From contig JABLXN010000029.1 of the NCBI GenBank assembly GCA_013177995.1, positions 1 to 59,937 on the forward strand: DNA of 59,937 nucleotides, given 5' to 3'. Below the pieces are notes generated by a model. The model saw nothing but the letters and a program-made list of their open reading frames with translations. It was not told where the DNA came from and did no database searches. This DNA comes from Brevinematales bacterium (GTDB lineage: Bacteria > Spirochaetota > Brevinematia > Brevinematales > Thermospiraceae). Positions 49,909 through 58,536 of the stretch are shown one piece after another (the stretch's first letter is position 1; every line of letters begins with the position of its first letter). A program made the translations under genes and the position numbers.

Positions 49909-50754
49909 CTATTTCAAAGACAAAACATAAGCATCCTTCCCCACCGGACTCTGTTTCAGACGAGCAAGGGCACTCTCGGCCTCTGTCTTGGAACCATAGC
50001 TCCCCACTCGAACACGATAATAGGTTGTCTCGTTGATGGTTGTTTCCACAATATAGGGTGAAAATCCTGCCTGACGAAGCTGATTTTCCACAGCCTGCGC
50101 TTTCTCCAGTGAGGTATGAGCCGAAACCTGGATAGTAAACGATCCCACGCCAGAGGTTCTTCCCTGCACAGAAGGAGTGGAAACAGGCTTTGTTGCCTTG
50201 TTTTCTGAGGGTGAAGACACCTTTGGTTTTGCCTCTGTTTTCTGCTGAGAGGGTTTGGGCGAGGTATTTTCAGTCAGGGAGGGAATAACAGGTACTTCTG
50301 CCACCGGCGAAGGGGTAGATGAAGCTACTGGCGTTTGCTGAACGACTTCCTGGGCCTGCTGAACAGGCAGAGATTGCTGTTTCAGGGCTATCTCCGTTTT
50401 CTGTTCCTCAATCTTTTCAGCAAGGAGAGCCTGTTTCTCCTTCTGCACCTGAGTAATCTCTTTTTCCTTTATGTTCCCCAACCAGTACCCTAAAAGAAAA
50501 GCAAAAACCCCAAAAAAGACAAAGATAGCGCCTACCCATACAAGCTTTTCATCAATATCAGAGGATGAGGCAAGTGACTTTTTATCCTCCTCAACACGCT
50601 TTTGGGTAGAGGTCTCAAGAGGTTTTGGGCGAGAAGACGATTGATACGTACGAGATGGTTTATAATCCTGAATCCCACTGGAACGCAACTGAGAAGATTC
50701 CTCTGGAGCGATAAAATCTTTATCAAAAAGATCCATGATATCTACATCTGCCAT
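49909..50754 (-). CDS. SPOR-domain membrane protein (DedD-like)
   Basis: The start at 50754 has GGAGG upstream. The 281-residue protein has an acidic N-terminus, one membrane helix (VGAIFVFFGVFAFLLGYWLG), a Lys/Glu-rich coil, a long Pro/Ser/Thr/Gln linker and a C-terminal SPOR domain (SFTIQVSAHTSLEKAQAVEN, YYRVRVGSYGSKTEAESALA). SPOR domains bind denuded peptidoglycan glycan strands at the septum. It should act in the periplasm during cell division. Domain order is identical to DedD/FtsN relatives. Confidence 0.92.
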   Translation of the reverse strand: MADVDIMDLFDKDFIAPEESSQLRSSGIQDYKPSRTYQSSSRPKPLETSTQKRVEEDKKSLASSSDIDEKLVWVGAIFVFFGVFAFLLGYWLGNIKEKEITQVQKEKQALLAEKIEEQKTEIALKQQSLPVQQAQEVVQQTPVASSTPSPVAEVPVIPSLTENTSPKPSQQKTEAKPKVSSPSENKATKPVSTPSVQGRTSGVGSFTIQVSAHTSLEKAQAVENQLRQAGFSPYIVETTINETTYYRVRVGSYGSKTEAESALARLKQSPVGKDAYVLSLK

Positions 50755-50868
50755 AAAGTCCTCCTTCTTCACTTTTCTTTTTTCGGCATTTTCTCAAAAA
50801 GAATAAGGGCTTTTCTCGCAAGAATGTCTTTGAAAGACTCTTTTGGATGGATCTTCTAATCCTCAGGG

Positions 50869-50922
50869 GCTATCACCATATTTCAGCAAAACCTCCCCTT
50901 TTTGCTGAAACAAGGGAAGAGC
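50869..50922. repeat. GCTAT-type inverted repeat
   Basis: GCTATCACCATATTTCAGC and GCTGAAACAAGGGAAGAGC with a 16-nt loop. The outer parts pair; the middle has several mismatches. It lies 19 bp before the next 200-bp element. Confidence 0.75.
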
Positions 50923-50941
50923 TTCCCCCCATACACAAGAC

Positions 50942-51142
50942 GAGACCTTTGCACGAATGTGCAAAGGTCTCAAGAAAGTAATAAAAAACAAAAAAACAGT
51001 ATAAAAGTATACCTTTTTATAATAAAAAATCCTATTTGTTGGATAAAAAAGACAAATAGACCCTTGTAAACAGAAAAAACGGGGTTTCAGGGGCGTAGCC
51101 CCTGACCTAAACAGGGGAAGAAAACACCCGTGGAAGGGCCTC
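50942..51142 (+). repeat. 200-bp GAGACC element, copy 5 with target duplication
   Basis: A complete 201-bp copy (hairpin GAGACCTTTGCAC-GAAT-complement, AT-rich middle, GGGGCGTAGCCCC core, end CGTGGAAGGGCCTC). It is flanked by AAGAC on both sides (50937-50941 and 51143-51147), a perfect 5-bp target duplication. The second AAGAC reaches the stop codon of the GntR gene. Confidence 0.92.
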
Positions 51143-51146
51143 AAGA

Positions 51147-51509
51147 CTATTTCTTCTCAAAACTCTCATACAACTTTTGAAGTTCTTCCCAGGAAACCCC
51201 AAGAAGTTCCATCTGCCGGAAAAACTTAGGACACTCCCGGTGAAGAAAGGTTTCCCTCTTGAGACGAAGAACCTCCTGATACCCATTCTCAGAGACAAAA
51301 AAACCAATCCCCCGTTGATTCACGATAATACCCTGATTTTCTAAATACCCATAGGTTTTCACCACGGTATTCGGATTCACAGAAAGCTGACTGGCCAAAT
51401 CCCGAATGGAAGGTATTCTCTCTTTCGGTTTCCAGACCCCCTTCAAAATATTCTCACAGACAAGATCCGCAATCTGAAGATAAATCGCCTGCTGAGAATC
51501 AAACTCCAT
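51147..51509 (-). CDS. GntR-family (YtrA-type) transcriptional regulator
   Basis: The start at 51509 follows GAGG; the frame further up overlaps the permease gene. The 120-residue protein has the winged-helix IYLQIADLVCENILKGVWKP, RIPSIRDLASQLSVNPNTVV, KTYGYLENQGIIVNQRGIGF and a short C-terminal helix region, as in the YtrA subgroup, which has no large effector domain. YtrA-type regulators control their adjoining ABC transporters. It is the last gene of the operon and overlaps the permease gene by 11 nt. The repeat element abuts its stop codon. Confidence 0.92.
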   Translation of the reverse strand: MEFDSQQAIYLQIADLVCENILKGVWKPKERIPSIRDLASQLSVNPNTVVKTYGYLENQGIIVNQRGIGFFVSENGYQEVLRLKRETFLHRECPKFFRQMELLGVSWEELQKLYESFEKK

Positions 51510-52278
51510 GAGTAACCTCGTATCGTACAAATCGCCGATAGGCCAGACCATACGCCACGAAAGCAGAAAGATAAAAGAGAACTCTTCCGGTCCAGAAAAG
51601 AGAATCAAAAATTCCCTTCGCTAAAGAAGGTGGTACCACTCCTTTTGTCGAATATAGGACAATCCCATTCCAGGAAACCACTGTCCCGAAAAGAAATTGA
51701 AGAAGCGGCGTAGAAAAAAACGAAAGAAGAAACGACACTCCAAACAAAAGCAAGGTAGTTTTCACAAAGGCAAGATGAGAAAACACGACAGAACCCCAGA
51801 AAAACCACGCCTGCAAGACAAAAAAGAAAAGATACCAGTGCCAGAGCCATCCATAAAAAGGAAAAAACACAGGGATAAGCGTCCCCGTGAGATAGTAAAT
51901 AATCAGCATGGTGAAAAGGGAATACAGAAAAAGCACTACAAAACCCACCAAAGGATATACAATGACAGAACCCAAAAGCTTACTCACAAACTTTTCCACA
52001 GGACTGGCTGGCAACAAAAGATAAAATCCCTCCCCCTGCGTATGAAGATCTGAAAAAGCGAGCGAACTCAAAAAACACCATACCCCACCTAACAAAAACA
52101 TATCCAGCCCAAGATAAAAAGTCACCTGAAGATCCGCCGGGAAAAGAGACCTAAGCCATCCCATCCCAAAAGAGAAAACCAGAAGAAGAAGCGCGAGAAG
52201 AAGCATCACCCATACCCACCGCCGAAAAAAAAGCCTCACATCGATCAGAAAAAGATGCCATATCCGCTTAAGACTCAT
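51499..52278 (-). CDS. ABC-2 type transporter permease
   Basis: The 259-residue integral membrane protein has about six helices (RWVWVMLLLALLLLVFSFGM; LVGFVVLFLYSLFTMLIIYY) with little else between them. It is the membrane part of an ABC-2 exporter whose ATPase gene overlaps it upstream by 11 nt. The substrate is unknown; similar small operons in Firmicutes deal with cell-wall antibiotics or peptides. The start ATG at 52278 uses ribosome sites inside the ATPase gene. Confidence 0.85.
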   Translation of the reverse strand: MSLKRIWHLFLIDVRLFFRRWVWVMLLLALLLLVFSFGMGWLRSLFPADLQVTFYLGLDMFLLGGVWCFLSSLAFSDLHTQGEGFYLLLPASPVEKFVSKLLGSVIVYPLVGFVVLFLYSLFTMLIIYYLTGTLIPVFFPFYGWLWHWYLFFFVLQAWFFWGSVVFSHLAFVKTTLLLFGVSFLLSFFSTPLLQFLFGTVVSWNGIVLYSTKGVVPPSLAKGIFDSLFWTGRVLFYLSAFVAYGLAYRRFVRYEVTHGV

Positions 52279-53116
52279 ACCGTTTCTCCTTCAATTCCCG
52301 GAAAAAAGAGACCTGTCGAACACTGGCCTCAAACAAAAAAGAGAGTGGGATCTGGGTATCCTCCCCTCCTTCCCGCCGCAGAAGAACCTGATACCCCCCA
52401 AGCGCCGGTTCAGCATAGAGAGCCTGTTTCACCAGTGCCTCATCTGTTGTCACCGTATAGGTAAACAAGCGTTGACACTCTTCCATCGTCGCAGAAAAAA
52501 TAACCTCTCCATAATGAAGAATAATCACCGCATCCAAAAGGTTCTCCACCTCTTCAATATGATGAGTAGCAATGACCAAAAGCTGACTCTCATCAACCGA
52601 AGAAGCTATATGCCGTCGGAGAATAGACTTGGTGGTAATATCAAGGCCATTCGTCGGTTCATCCCAGAGAATGACCTTCGCCTTTGTGGCTAAAGAAAAG
52701 GCAAGATAAAAACGCTTCAAATACCCAAACGAAAGCTTGGCTAAAAACTCATAAGGATTAATATCAAAGGTTTTGGCTAAGGTATGAAAAAGTTTCGTGT
52801 CAAAAGAAGGATAAAGCGGGGCATACAGATCAAGAAACTCATAAACCTTCAACGGGGGAAGATACGGTTTTTCCGGCACATACGAGAGATTTTGTAAATA
52901 CGAAAGCGGACGTTTTCGAATATCCAGCCCATTTCCCTTTGCCTCGCCATCAAAACGCTCAATAAGCCCCGCCATCAAACGAAGAAGGGTGGTTTTGCCT
53001 GCTCCATTATGGCCCAAAAGCCCATAGACATGTCCAGGCACTAACGTTAGATTTACATCCTGCAAGAGAAAATTTTGCTTCGGCAAATGATAACGAACAT
53101 CTCTGAGTTCAACCAT
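52268..53116 (-). CDS. ABC transporter ATP-binding protein
   Basis: The start at 53116 follows AGGAAA. The 282-residue protein has Walker A YGLLGHNGAGKTTLLRLMAG, the signature KLSFGYLKRFYLAFSLATKA in place of the usual LSGGQ, Walker B VILWDEPTNGLD and a switch histidine (VIATHHIEEVE). The divergent signature (LSFGY) is seen in YtrB-type subfamilies. It powers the permease. It is the first gene of the operon. Confidence 0.9.
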   Translation of the reverse strand: MVELRDVRYHLPKQNFLLQDVNLTLVPGHVYGLLGHNGAGKTTLLRLMAGLIERFDGEAKGNGLDIRKRPLSYLQNLSYVPEKPYLPPLKVYEFLDLYAPLYPSFDTKLFHTLAKTFDINPYEFLAKLSFGYLKRFYLAFSLATKAKVILWDEPTNGLDITTKSILRRHIASSVDESQLLVIATHHIEEVENLLDAVIILHYGEVIFSATMEECQRLFTYTVTTDEALVKQALYAEPALGGYQVLLRREGGEDTQIPLSFLFEASVRQVSFFRELKEKRYES

Positions 53117-53153
53117 TTCCTTTCCTACTGTTCTATTTCTGTGGTACACTTAC

Positions 53154-53182
53154 AGTATAGCGAAGAGCTCTGTTTTTGTCAA
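53154..53182 (-). promoter_or_regulatory. sigma-70 promoter of the ABC-GntR operon
   Basis: Minus strand: TTGACA, 17 bases, TATACT, 37 bp before the ATG at 53116. The -35 overlaps the end of the SNF2 gene. The leader holds ACTGT..ACAGT half-sites (19-nt gap) that could be an operator for the GntR protein. Confidence 0.75.
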
Positions 53183-55932
53183 GAGAATTGTGAAGGACTT
53201 ACCTGCAAAAACTCCACCAATTCTTCCCACGAGAGATGGGCAAGAAAATCCGCATTGCTCGTCACAAGCGCCTGAAAAAGAGCCTTTTTTCGCTTCTGGA
53301 GCAAAAACATCTTTTCTTCTATAGTCCCCTCTGTAAAAAGCCGAAACACATGAACCGTCTTTTTCTGACCAATGCGATGAACCCTATCAATGGCCTGTTT
53401 CTCCACCGAAGGATTCCACCACGGATCCAGAAGAATCACCGTATCTGCTCCCGTGATCGTGAGTCCCGTTCCCCCGGCCTTTGTAGAAATCAAAAAAACA
53501 GGCATCTCTCCCTCATTAAAGGTATCCACCAGATCCACCCGATTCTTTGTCCGACCATCAAGATAGAGTAACTCAAGCCCCATCATTTCCAGTTCCTTTC
53601 TCACTATCTGCAAGAGCTCTACAAACTGACTGAAAATAACTACCCGATGACCACTATCCAGGGCCTCAAGCACAAGTTCCCTTACCGCCCGCATCTTGAT
53701 AGGTTCTTCCTCTGGAGAAAAACCCACCAGAGCAGGATGAAGACAGATCTGACGAAGTTTTGTTAGCCCCGCTAAAAAATGCATAAGGCCTTTCTGAGAA
53801 GACGATCTCCATTCTCTTTCACAGGAGAGCCTGATAACCTCCACCGTTTGAAGGTAGAGGGCTTTCTGACTCTCAGTGAGATCCAGCCACACCTCCTGCT
53901 CGATCTTCGGTGGAAGTTCTGCAAGCACCTCTTCTTTGGTACGACGAAGGACAAAAGGCCTCACAAGATTTTTGAGTCTTCGACTGGCCTCTTCCCTCTC
54001 TGAAGCCACAGGGCTTTGAAGCGGAATTTCAAAGGTTTTTGAAAACCAGCTGTGACTTCCCAAAAAACCCGGCATCAGAAAATCAAAGATAGTCCACATT
54101 TCCGTGATGGTATTTTCGATCGGTGTCCCTGTGATAGCCAACCGATGATGCGCCTGCAAAGCCTTGAGGCTTTGTGTACGCTTGGCTTTCTTGTTTTTGA
54201 CATGCTGGGCCTCATCCAAAACACAAAGATGAAAAACCTGCCTATGATAAAACTCCCTATCCTGATGAAGTAAACTATAGGAAGTGATAAGAACATCATA
54301 CTCTTCGACTTGTTTTTGTTTTTGCCTCCTTTTCTCTAAAGAACCATCCATCACCAAAAAACGAATCTCCTGTCCTGCAAACTTTGTGATCTCCTTTGCC
54401 CAGTTGTGCATGAGAGCAGAAGGACAAACAATAATACTCTTGCCATTTCCTTTGATAGAGAGAAGAAACGCAATCATCTGAAGCGTCTTTCCAAGACCCA
54501 TCTCGTCGGCAAGAAACCCACCAAAATGATAATGATACAAAAAATGAAGCCACCAATACCCTTCCTTTTGATAGGGTCGAAGAAAAGGCGCCACCTTTTC
54601 TGGAATGGGAATACTTCTATCCAGCACCTCTCCCTGAAACGGAAGATCCTGATACGAAGAAGGAAGATGAATTTTCATCTCCCACGACTCTTTTGCCTTT
54701 CCCACGATATCCTTCAAAAGAAAAATATGAGAAGGATGAAGTCTCACTTTTCCCTCTTCCTTTCTCAAAAACCAGGCATCCTCCAGTTGCGAAAGCCAGC
54801 CCCGTTCATCAGAAGAAAGCGAGAGATATCCCTGCCCCCGCTTCACATACCCATACCGTACCAGATGGGCTCTTTCCTCAGGGGTGAGAACACGTCCCTC
54901 AACACTTACGGAAAAATTTACCTCTAACCAGTCCATACTCCCCAGGGGCACCACCTCAAAAACCACCTCTTCAAACCTTCCTCTTTTCCACGGGGGGATC
55001 AATGTTACCAGTGGTTGAATCCGATCAAGATACTCCTCAAAAAGGGTTTTCATATCATGGGACTGAATGGTGTGCTGTTTTACCTCCCCTAAAAATCGGG
55101 AAAAACTTGCTAAAGTTATGTCAGTGATGGTATGAAGTTTTTTATACCCTTCACTCATCGGAGAGAGAAACCACACCCTTTTTTTCTTTTGAAAAAGAAG
55201 ACGTTTTCTCTGAAGAATGGTTTGATGAATCTCATCATGACGCAAAGGGAAACGTTCCCCCTCTATCACCACCCAGAAAACCACCTCGAAAAAGCCCTCC
55301 TGCAACTCATGAAGTTCCACCTCTACCGTTACATCAAAAATCTCCTGGACCTCAGGAAAAGACAAGGCAAAATGCTTTTTGAGAAGAGAAGACATTGGAA
55401 GAAGTTTGTCCACCATCTCTATATCAAGGGGAATTTTTCCCTCCCGAAAAAGAAGAGAAAGCTTCTCCTGAGAAAACGGAGAAGCTATAGGACGGATCAC
55501 GTGGTTTTCAAGCACAAGAGGAATAGTAGAGGTGAGAAGAAAGGCCCCTTTTGTCTGATTTATAGCCTCAAAGGGGTCAAAAGAGATCGCTCCTTTCCAG
55601 ACCACATATTTCTTCTCATACCGATAAAAAGGGTGGGATGTATACTGACACAACAGTTCCAGAAACCACCCTTCAAAAGGGGGAAAAAGCGAAAGTTTCC
55701 CCAGATTCTCTCTGTGATCAGTATTCCAGCTATAGGCGAAAAACGTCTTGAGAAAACTATACTCTTCTACAGAAAGCCACTCCTCAGAAAGAAAAAAAAT
55801 CTCCCACTCATCCTTCTTGTCTAACAAAAAGGAAAGATCCTCCGAAGTCTTGAGATGCACATCAAGCCTTTCCACCGTATGCTGGGCTATTATCCAGTCA
55901 AGAGAGAGAAAAAAAGATCTTTTCTTCACCAT
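53179..55932 (-). CDS. SNF2-family DEAD/DEAH-like helicase
   Basis: The 917-residue protein has an N-terminal domain without clear motifs (1-440) and a complete SNF2 core: FGGFLADEMGLGKTLQMIAF (motif I), VCPSALMHNWAKEI, CVLDEAQHVKNKKAKRTQS (DEAQ box), LAITGTPIENTITEMWTIFD, VVIFSQFVELLQIVRKELEM, ISTKAGGTGLTITGADTVIL and DRVHRIGQKKTVHVFRL. It is an ATP-driven double-stranded DNA translocase of the HepA/RapA-like bacterial group. It has no restriction-modification partner. Its 3' end overlaps the ABC promoter. Confidence 0.93.
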   Translation of the reverse strand: MVKKRSFFLSLDWIIAQHTVERLDVHLKTSEDLSFLLDKKDEWEIFFLSEEWLSVEEYSFLKTFFAYSWNTDHRENLGKLSLFPPFEGWFLELLCQYTSHPFYRYEKKYVVWKGAISFDPFEAINQTKGAFLLTSTIPLVLENHVIRPIASPFSQEKLSLLFREGKIPLDIEMVDKLLPMSSLLKKHFALSFPEVQEIFDVTVEVELHELQEGFFEVVFWVVIEGERFPLRHDEIHQTILQRKRLLFQKKKRVWFLSPMSEGYKKLHTITDITLASFSRFLGEVKQHTIQSHDMKTLFEEYLDRIQPLVTLIPPWKRGRFEEVVFEVVPLGSMDWLEVNFSVSVEGRVLTPEERAHLVRYGYVKRGQGYLSLSSDERGWLSQLEDAWFLRKEEGKVRLHPSHIFLLKDIVGKAKESWEMKIHLPSSYQDLPFQGEVLDRSIPIPEKVAPFLRPYQKEGYWWLHFLYHYHFGGFLADEMGLGKTLQMIAFLLSIKGNGKSIIVCPSALMHNWAKEITKFAGQEIRFLVMDGSLEKRRQKQKQVEEYDVLITSYSLLHQDREFYHRQVFHLCVLDEAQHVKNKKAKRTQSLKALQAHHRLAITGTPIENTITEMWTIFDFLMPGFLGSHSWFSKTFEIPLQSPVASEREEASRRLKNLVRPFVLRRTKEEVLAELPPKIEQEVWLDLTESQKALYLQTVEVIRLSCEREWRSSSQKGLMHFLAGLTKLRQICLHPALVGFSPEEEPIKMRAVRELVLEALDSGHRVVIFSQFVELLQIVRKELEMMGLELLYLDGRTKNRVDLVDTFNEGEMPVFLISTKAGGTGLTITGADTVILLDPWWNPSVEKQAIDRVHRIGQKKTVHVFRLFTEGTIEEKMFLLQKRKKALFQALVTSNADFLAHLSWEELVEFLQVSPSQFS

Positions 55933-55994
55933 TTTCCCCTTCTGTCATCATACGGATGGAAAAAGCATTTGTCAAGAAAGACCCGCTGAATTTT

Positions 55995-56023
55995 TTGAAA
56001 AAAATCTCGTTACCAGCTATACT
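55995..56023 (+). promoter_or_regulatory. sigma-70 promoter of the small secreted protein
   Basis: TTGAAA, 17 bases, TATACT, 33 bp before the ATG at 56057. Confidence 0.75.
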
Positions 56024-56056
56024 GTACCTACTCAAGCAACCAAGGAGGAAAATCGT

Positions 56057-56641
56057 ATGAGAATGCTTGTGGGTATGATTTTTGTTTGTCTGGTAAGCAT
56101 GGGGTGGGCTGAGGCCGATGCGAGTATTATCCTTCACGAGAACACTCTCAACAAGTTTCTTGCGGCGGTGGGCCCAGTGCAGAAGACAGAGAACTTCTCC
56201 ATTAGTAGTATCAAAGGGCAATATCGCTGGCTTGTTCAAAACCCCCGTCTCAAACTTCTCCCCGGAAAGGCCCGATTTGAAGCCGATGTCACCGTCTCTC
56301 TTGTTTCCCCCTCTCTCAGTTATTCTACCCCTGCCTATGGAGAGGTATCCGTTGTTTATGATAGTGTTTCTAACCGTATCAACATCAAGGTGGAAAAGGT
56401 GGCTTTTGAGGTGGCTTTTACTATCCTTGGAAAACGCATCCGCATTGCCGAAGTGGATATCTCAAAGTTTTACCAGATCGCTTTCGGATTCCCTGGACCA
56501 AAACCATTTGAAGCCGTTGTGGATGTGGCTATGCCCGACGGCTCTAAAAGACCCATCAAGATCGAAACCAAACCTGTTCTCGCCATCGAAGAACAGCGTA
56601 TCGTGGTGGGCTCAGAACTGGTTTATACTCCCATGAGATAA
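56057..56641 (+). CDS. small secreted protein of unknown function
   Basis: AAGGAGG and the ATG at 56057 set the start; the frame upstream lies in the SNF2 promoter. The 194-residue protein has a signal peptide (RMLVGMIFVCLVSMGWA). It is otherwise beta-rich with repeated strands (GKARFEADVTVSLVSPSLSY, YGEVSVVYDSVSNRINIKVE), resembling the DUF2993/LEA-like lipid-carrier type, though weakly. It is probably periplasmic. The last 19 nt overlap the convergent aldolase gene. Confidence 0.65.
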   Translation: MRMLVGMIFVCLVSMGWAEADASIILHENTLNKFLAAVGPVQKTENFSISSIKGQYRWLVQNPRLKLLPGKARFEADVTVSLVSPSLSYSTPAYGEVSVVYDSVSNRINIKVEKVAFEVAFTILGKRIRIAEVDISKFYQIAFGFPGPKPFEAVVDVAMPDGSKRPIKIETKPVLAIEEQRIVVGSELVYTPMR

Positions 56642-57423
56642 TCTTCGGGAGATGGTTGTTTCAGCCTTTCAGAAAGCTTGGCCAATCTCTTGAGATCTGG
56701 ATCAAGGAAACAATCGCTGGTTGTCTTCTTGGAGAGAATAAAAAGCTTCTCAAAATAGAGGGCATCTGAGAGAGACGCCGTCTTGTAGAGAAAGACCTCC
56801 AGCGGAAGAATAACCTTGCGGGTTTCGACATATTTGAGAGCATGAAGGGCTTTCTCATGCTGTGGAAGCTTCTCCTGAGTCGTGGCGGAGATGTTTCCTC
56901 CCAGCGTGATGGTAAATTCCCTCCCCGCTACCTCACAGATATGTTCTACCGTTTCCCAGATCACCTCACTATCAGGCGTTACCTCTTCATCAAAGAAAGA
57001 AGCACTGAGGTCTGTTCTTCCAATGGTGATAGCATCAACAAATCCACGAGACACATCTAGGATCTTCTCAAGCTGCGCCACCGCCTGTTTCGTTTCAATA
57101 TTGATGGCTATATGATGAGACTTCTCTGCAAAAACACTTTCATAGGCATCCCGAAACTTCTTCACCCCAAAAGGAGATTCCACCATCGGAGCAATAATCC
57201 CATCCACACCCAATTCCATACAGTCTCTCATATCTCGTACCGCCTCCACCCCTCCAATCTTGACATGAAACGGAACGCCTGCTTGAAGGGTGAGTCGCCT
57301 GAGTCTCACCATATCCTGATAACTTGCCCCTTCCGCCTCAAATTCAGCCTTTATTCCACGAATGTGATAAAGTTCCTTGAGAAGAATCAGAGATTCTAAC
57401 ATTTCTTTTTCGATAACCATCAT
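56623..57423 (-). CDS. HpcH/HpaI-type aldolase/citrate lyase family protein
   Basis: The start at 57423 has GGAGG 5 nt upstream. The 266-residue protein has the TIM-barrel features of the family: GIKAEFEAEGASYQDMVRLR, GVPFHVKIGGVEAVRDMRDC, MELGVDGIIAPMVESPFGVK, INIETKQAVAQLEKIL and AITIGRTDLSASF. The PMVES and IGRTDL segments hold metal- and substrate-binding residues. Such enzymes cleave or form C-C bonds in 2-keto acids. The substrate cannot be named. It is a single gene. Confidence 0.85.
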   Translation of the reverse strand: MMVIEKEMLESLILLKELYHIRGIKAEFEAEGASYQDMVRLRRLTLQAGVPFHVKIGGVEAVRDMRDCMELGVDGIIAPMVESPFGVKKFRDAYESVFAEKSHHIAINIETKQAVAQLEKILDVSRGFVDAITIGRTDLSASFFDEEVTPDSEVIWETVEHICEVAGREFTITLGGNISATTQEKLPQHEKALHALKYVETRKVILPLEVFLYKTASLSDALYFEKLFILSKKTTSDCFLDPDLKRLAKLSERLKQPSPEDYLMGV

Positions 57424-57732
57424 ATATGCCTCCTTGCCCCTATGTATCTTTTCGTATAAAATCCAAAAAAAATGAGTGTTTTCCATGTTTTTTCTTCGTG
57501 TTTTGTTTTCTCTCTTCTCGTTAGGAGAAAACCACCATGCAAAAGGGTTTAGAAAGGAGATAAAAAGGGGCTAAAGAAATGCCAAATAAAGGTATAAACA
57601 AAGCTATTTCCTTGTTTCAGCAAAAATGAGTTGTTTAGCTGAAATAAGGGAATAGCCATACTTTCCAGTCTTCTGCTTCAGGTAGAAAACCGCATAAAAT
57701 CGACAATTTTTTCTCCCCATCTCCCTCAAAAA
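57424..57732. other. intergenic region between aldolase and yebC
   Basis: This AT-rich stretch has no gene. It holds the inverted repeat at 57603-57656 and the aldolase leader. Confidence 0.5.
57603..57656. repeat. GCTAT-type inverted repeat
   Basis: GCTATTTCCTTGTTTCAGC and GCTGAAATAAGGGAATAGC with a 16-nt loop; the arms pair except for about one or two wobble or mismatch positions. Confidence 0.85.
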
Positions 57733-57761
57733 TTGCAAGAAAAAAATTTTTTCTCTATAAT
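57733..57761 (+). promoter_or_regulatory. sigma-70 promoter of yebC
   Basis: TTGCAA, 17 bases, TATAAT, 26 bp before the ATG at 57788. Confidence 0.8.
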
Positions 57762-57787
57762 ATATCCACTCTAATGAGGAGGTTCTC

Positions 57788-58534
57788 ATGTCAGGTCATA
57801 ATAAATGGGCCAACATCAAACAACGAAAGGGTGCTCAGGATGCCAAAAGAAGCAGTCTCTTTTCCAAGTTGGTGAAAGAGATTATTATCGCCGCTCGTGC
57901 TGGTGGCAATCCTGATACCAATCCCAAACTCCGTGTGGCTATTGACAAGGCCCGTGATGCCAACATGCCCAAGGACAATATTGAAAAAGCCATCAAACGT
58001 GGAACAGGAGAGATAGAAGGGGCAACATACGAAGAATTGGTCTATGAAGGATACGGTCCTGGTGGTGTTGCCGTGATTATGGACATCACCACAGATAACA
58101 AGAATAGAACCGCCGCCGAAATTCGCAAGATTTTCTCCAAACACAATGGTAACCTTGGAGAAAGCGGTTGTGTGGCATGGATGTTTGACAAAAAGGGATT
58201 CATCGCCATCCAGGCTGCAGGGGTAAGCGAAGAGGAAATCATGGAAGTAGCTCTTGATCTCGGTGCTGATGATGTCCGCTTGGAAGGGGACGTTTATGAG
58301 ATCTATACTCCTGTGGAAAATTATGCTCAGGTATTAGAAGGGCTGAAAAAGAAATATACGGTAACCTCTTCAGAGATCGGCCGTTTTCCCAAGAATACCA
58401 TGAAGCTCGAAAAAGAAGACGCTATGAAACTTCTCAAACTCATGGATGAACTGGAAAACCACGATGATGTTCAGAATGTCGCTTCCAATGCGGATATTGA
58501 GGACAGTGTGTTAGAAGAGTTTGCCAACAGTTAA
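57788..58534 (+). CDS. yebC: YebC/PmpR-family DNA-binding regulatory protein
   Basis: GAGGAGG precedes the ATG. The 248-residue protein is a complete YebC: MSGHNKWANIKQRKGAQDAK, KLVKEIIIAARAGGNPDTNP, NIEKAIKRGTGE, YEELVYEGYGPGGVAVIMDI and TDNKNRTAAEIRKIFSKHNG. Family members bind DNA and some help ribosomes at proline stretches. It is followed after 2 bp by the LpxB-like gene. Confidence 0.96.
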   Translation: MSGHNKWANIKQRKGAQDAKRSSLFSKLVKEIIIAARAGGNPDTNPKLRVAIDKARDANMPKDNIEKAIKRGTGEIEGATYEELVYEGYGPGGVAVIMDITTDNKNRTAAEIRKIFSKHNGNLGESGCVAWMFDKKGFIAIQAAGVSEEEIMEVALDLGADDVRLEGDVYEIYTPVENYAQVLEGLKKKYTVTSSEIGRFPKNTMKLEKEDAMKLLKLMDELENHDDVQNVASNADIEDSVLEEFANS

Positions 58535-58536
58535 CC

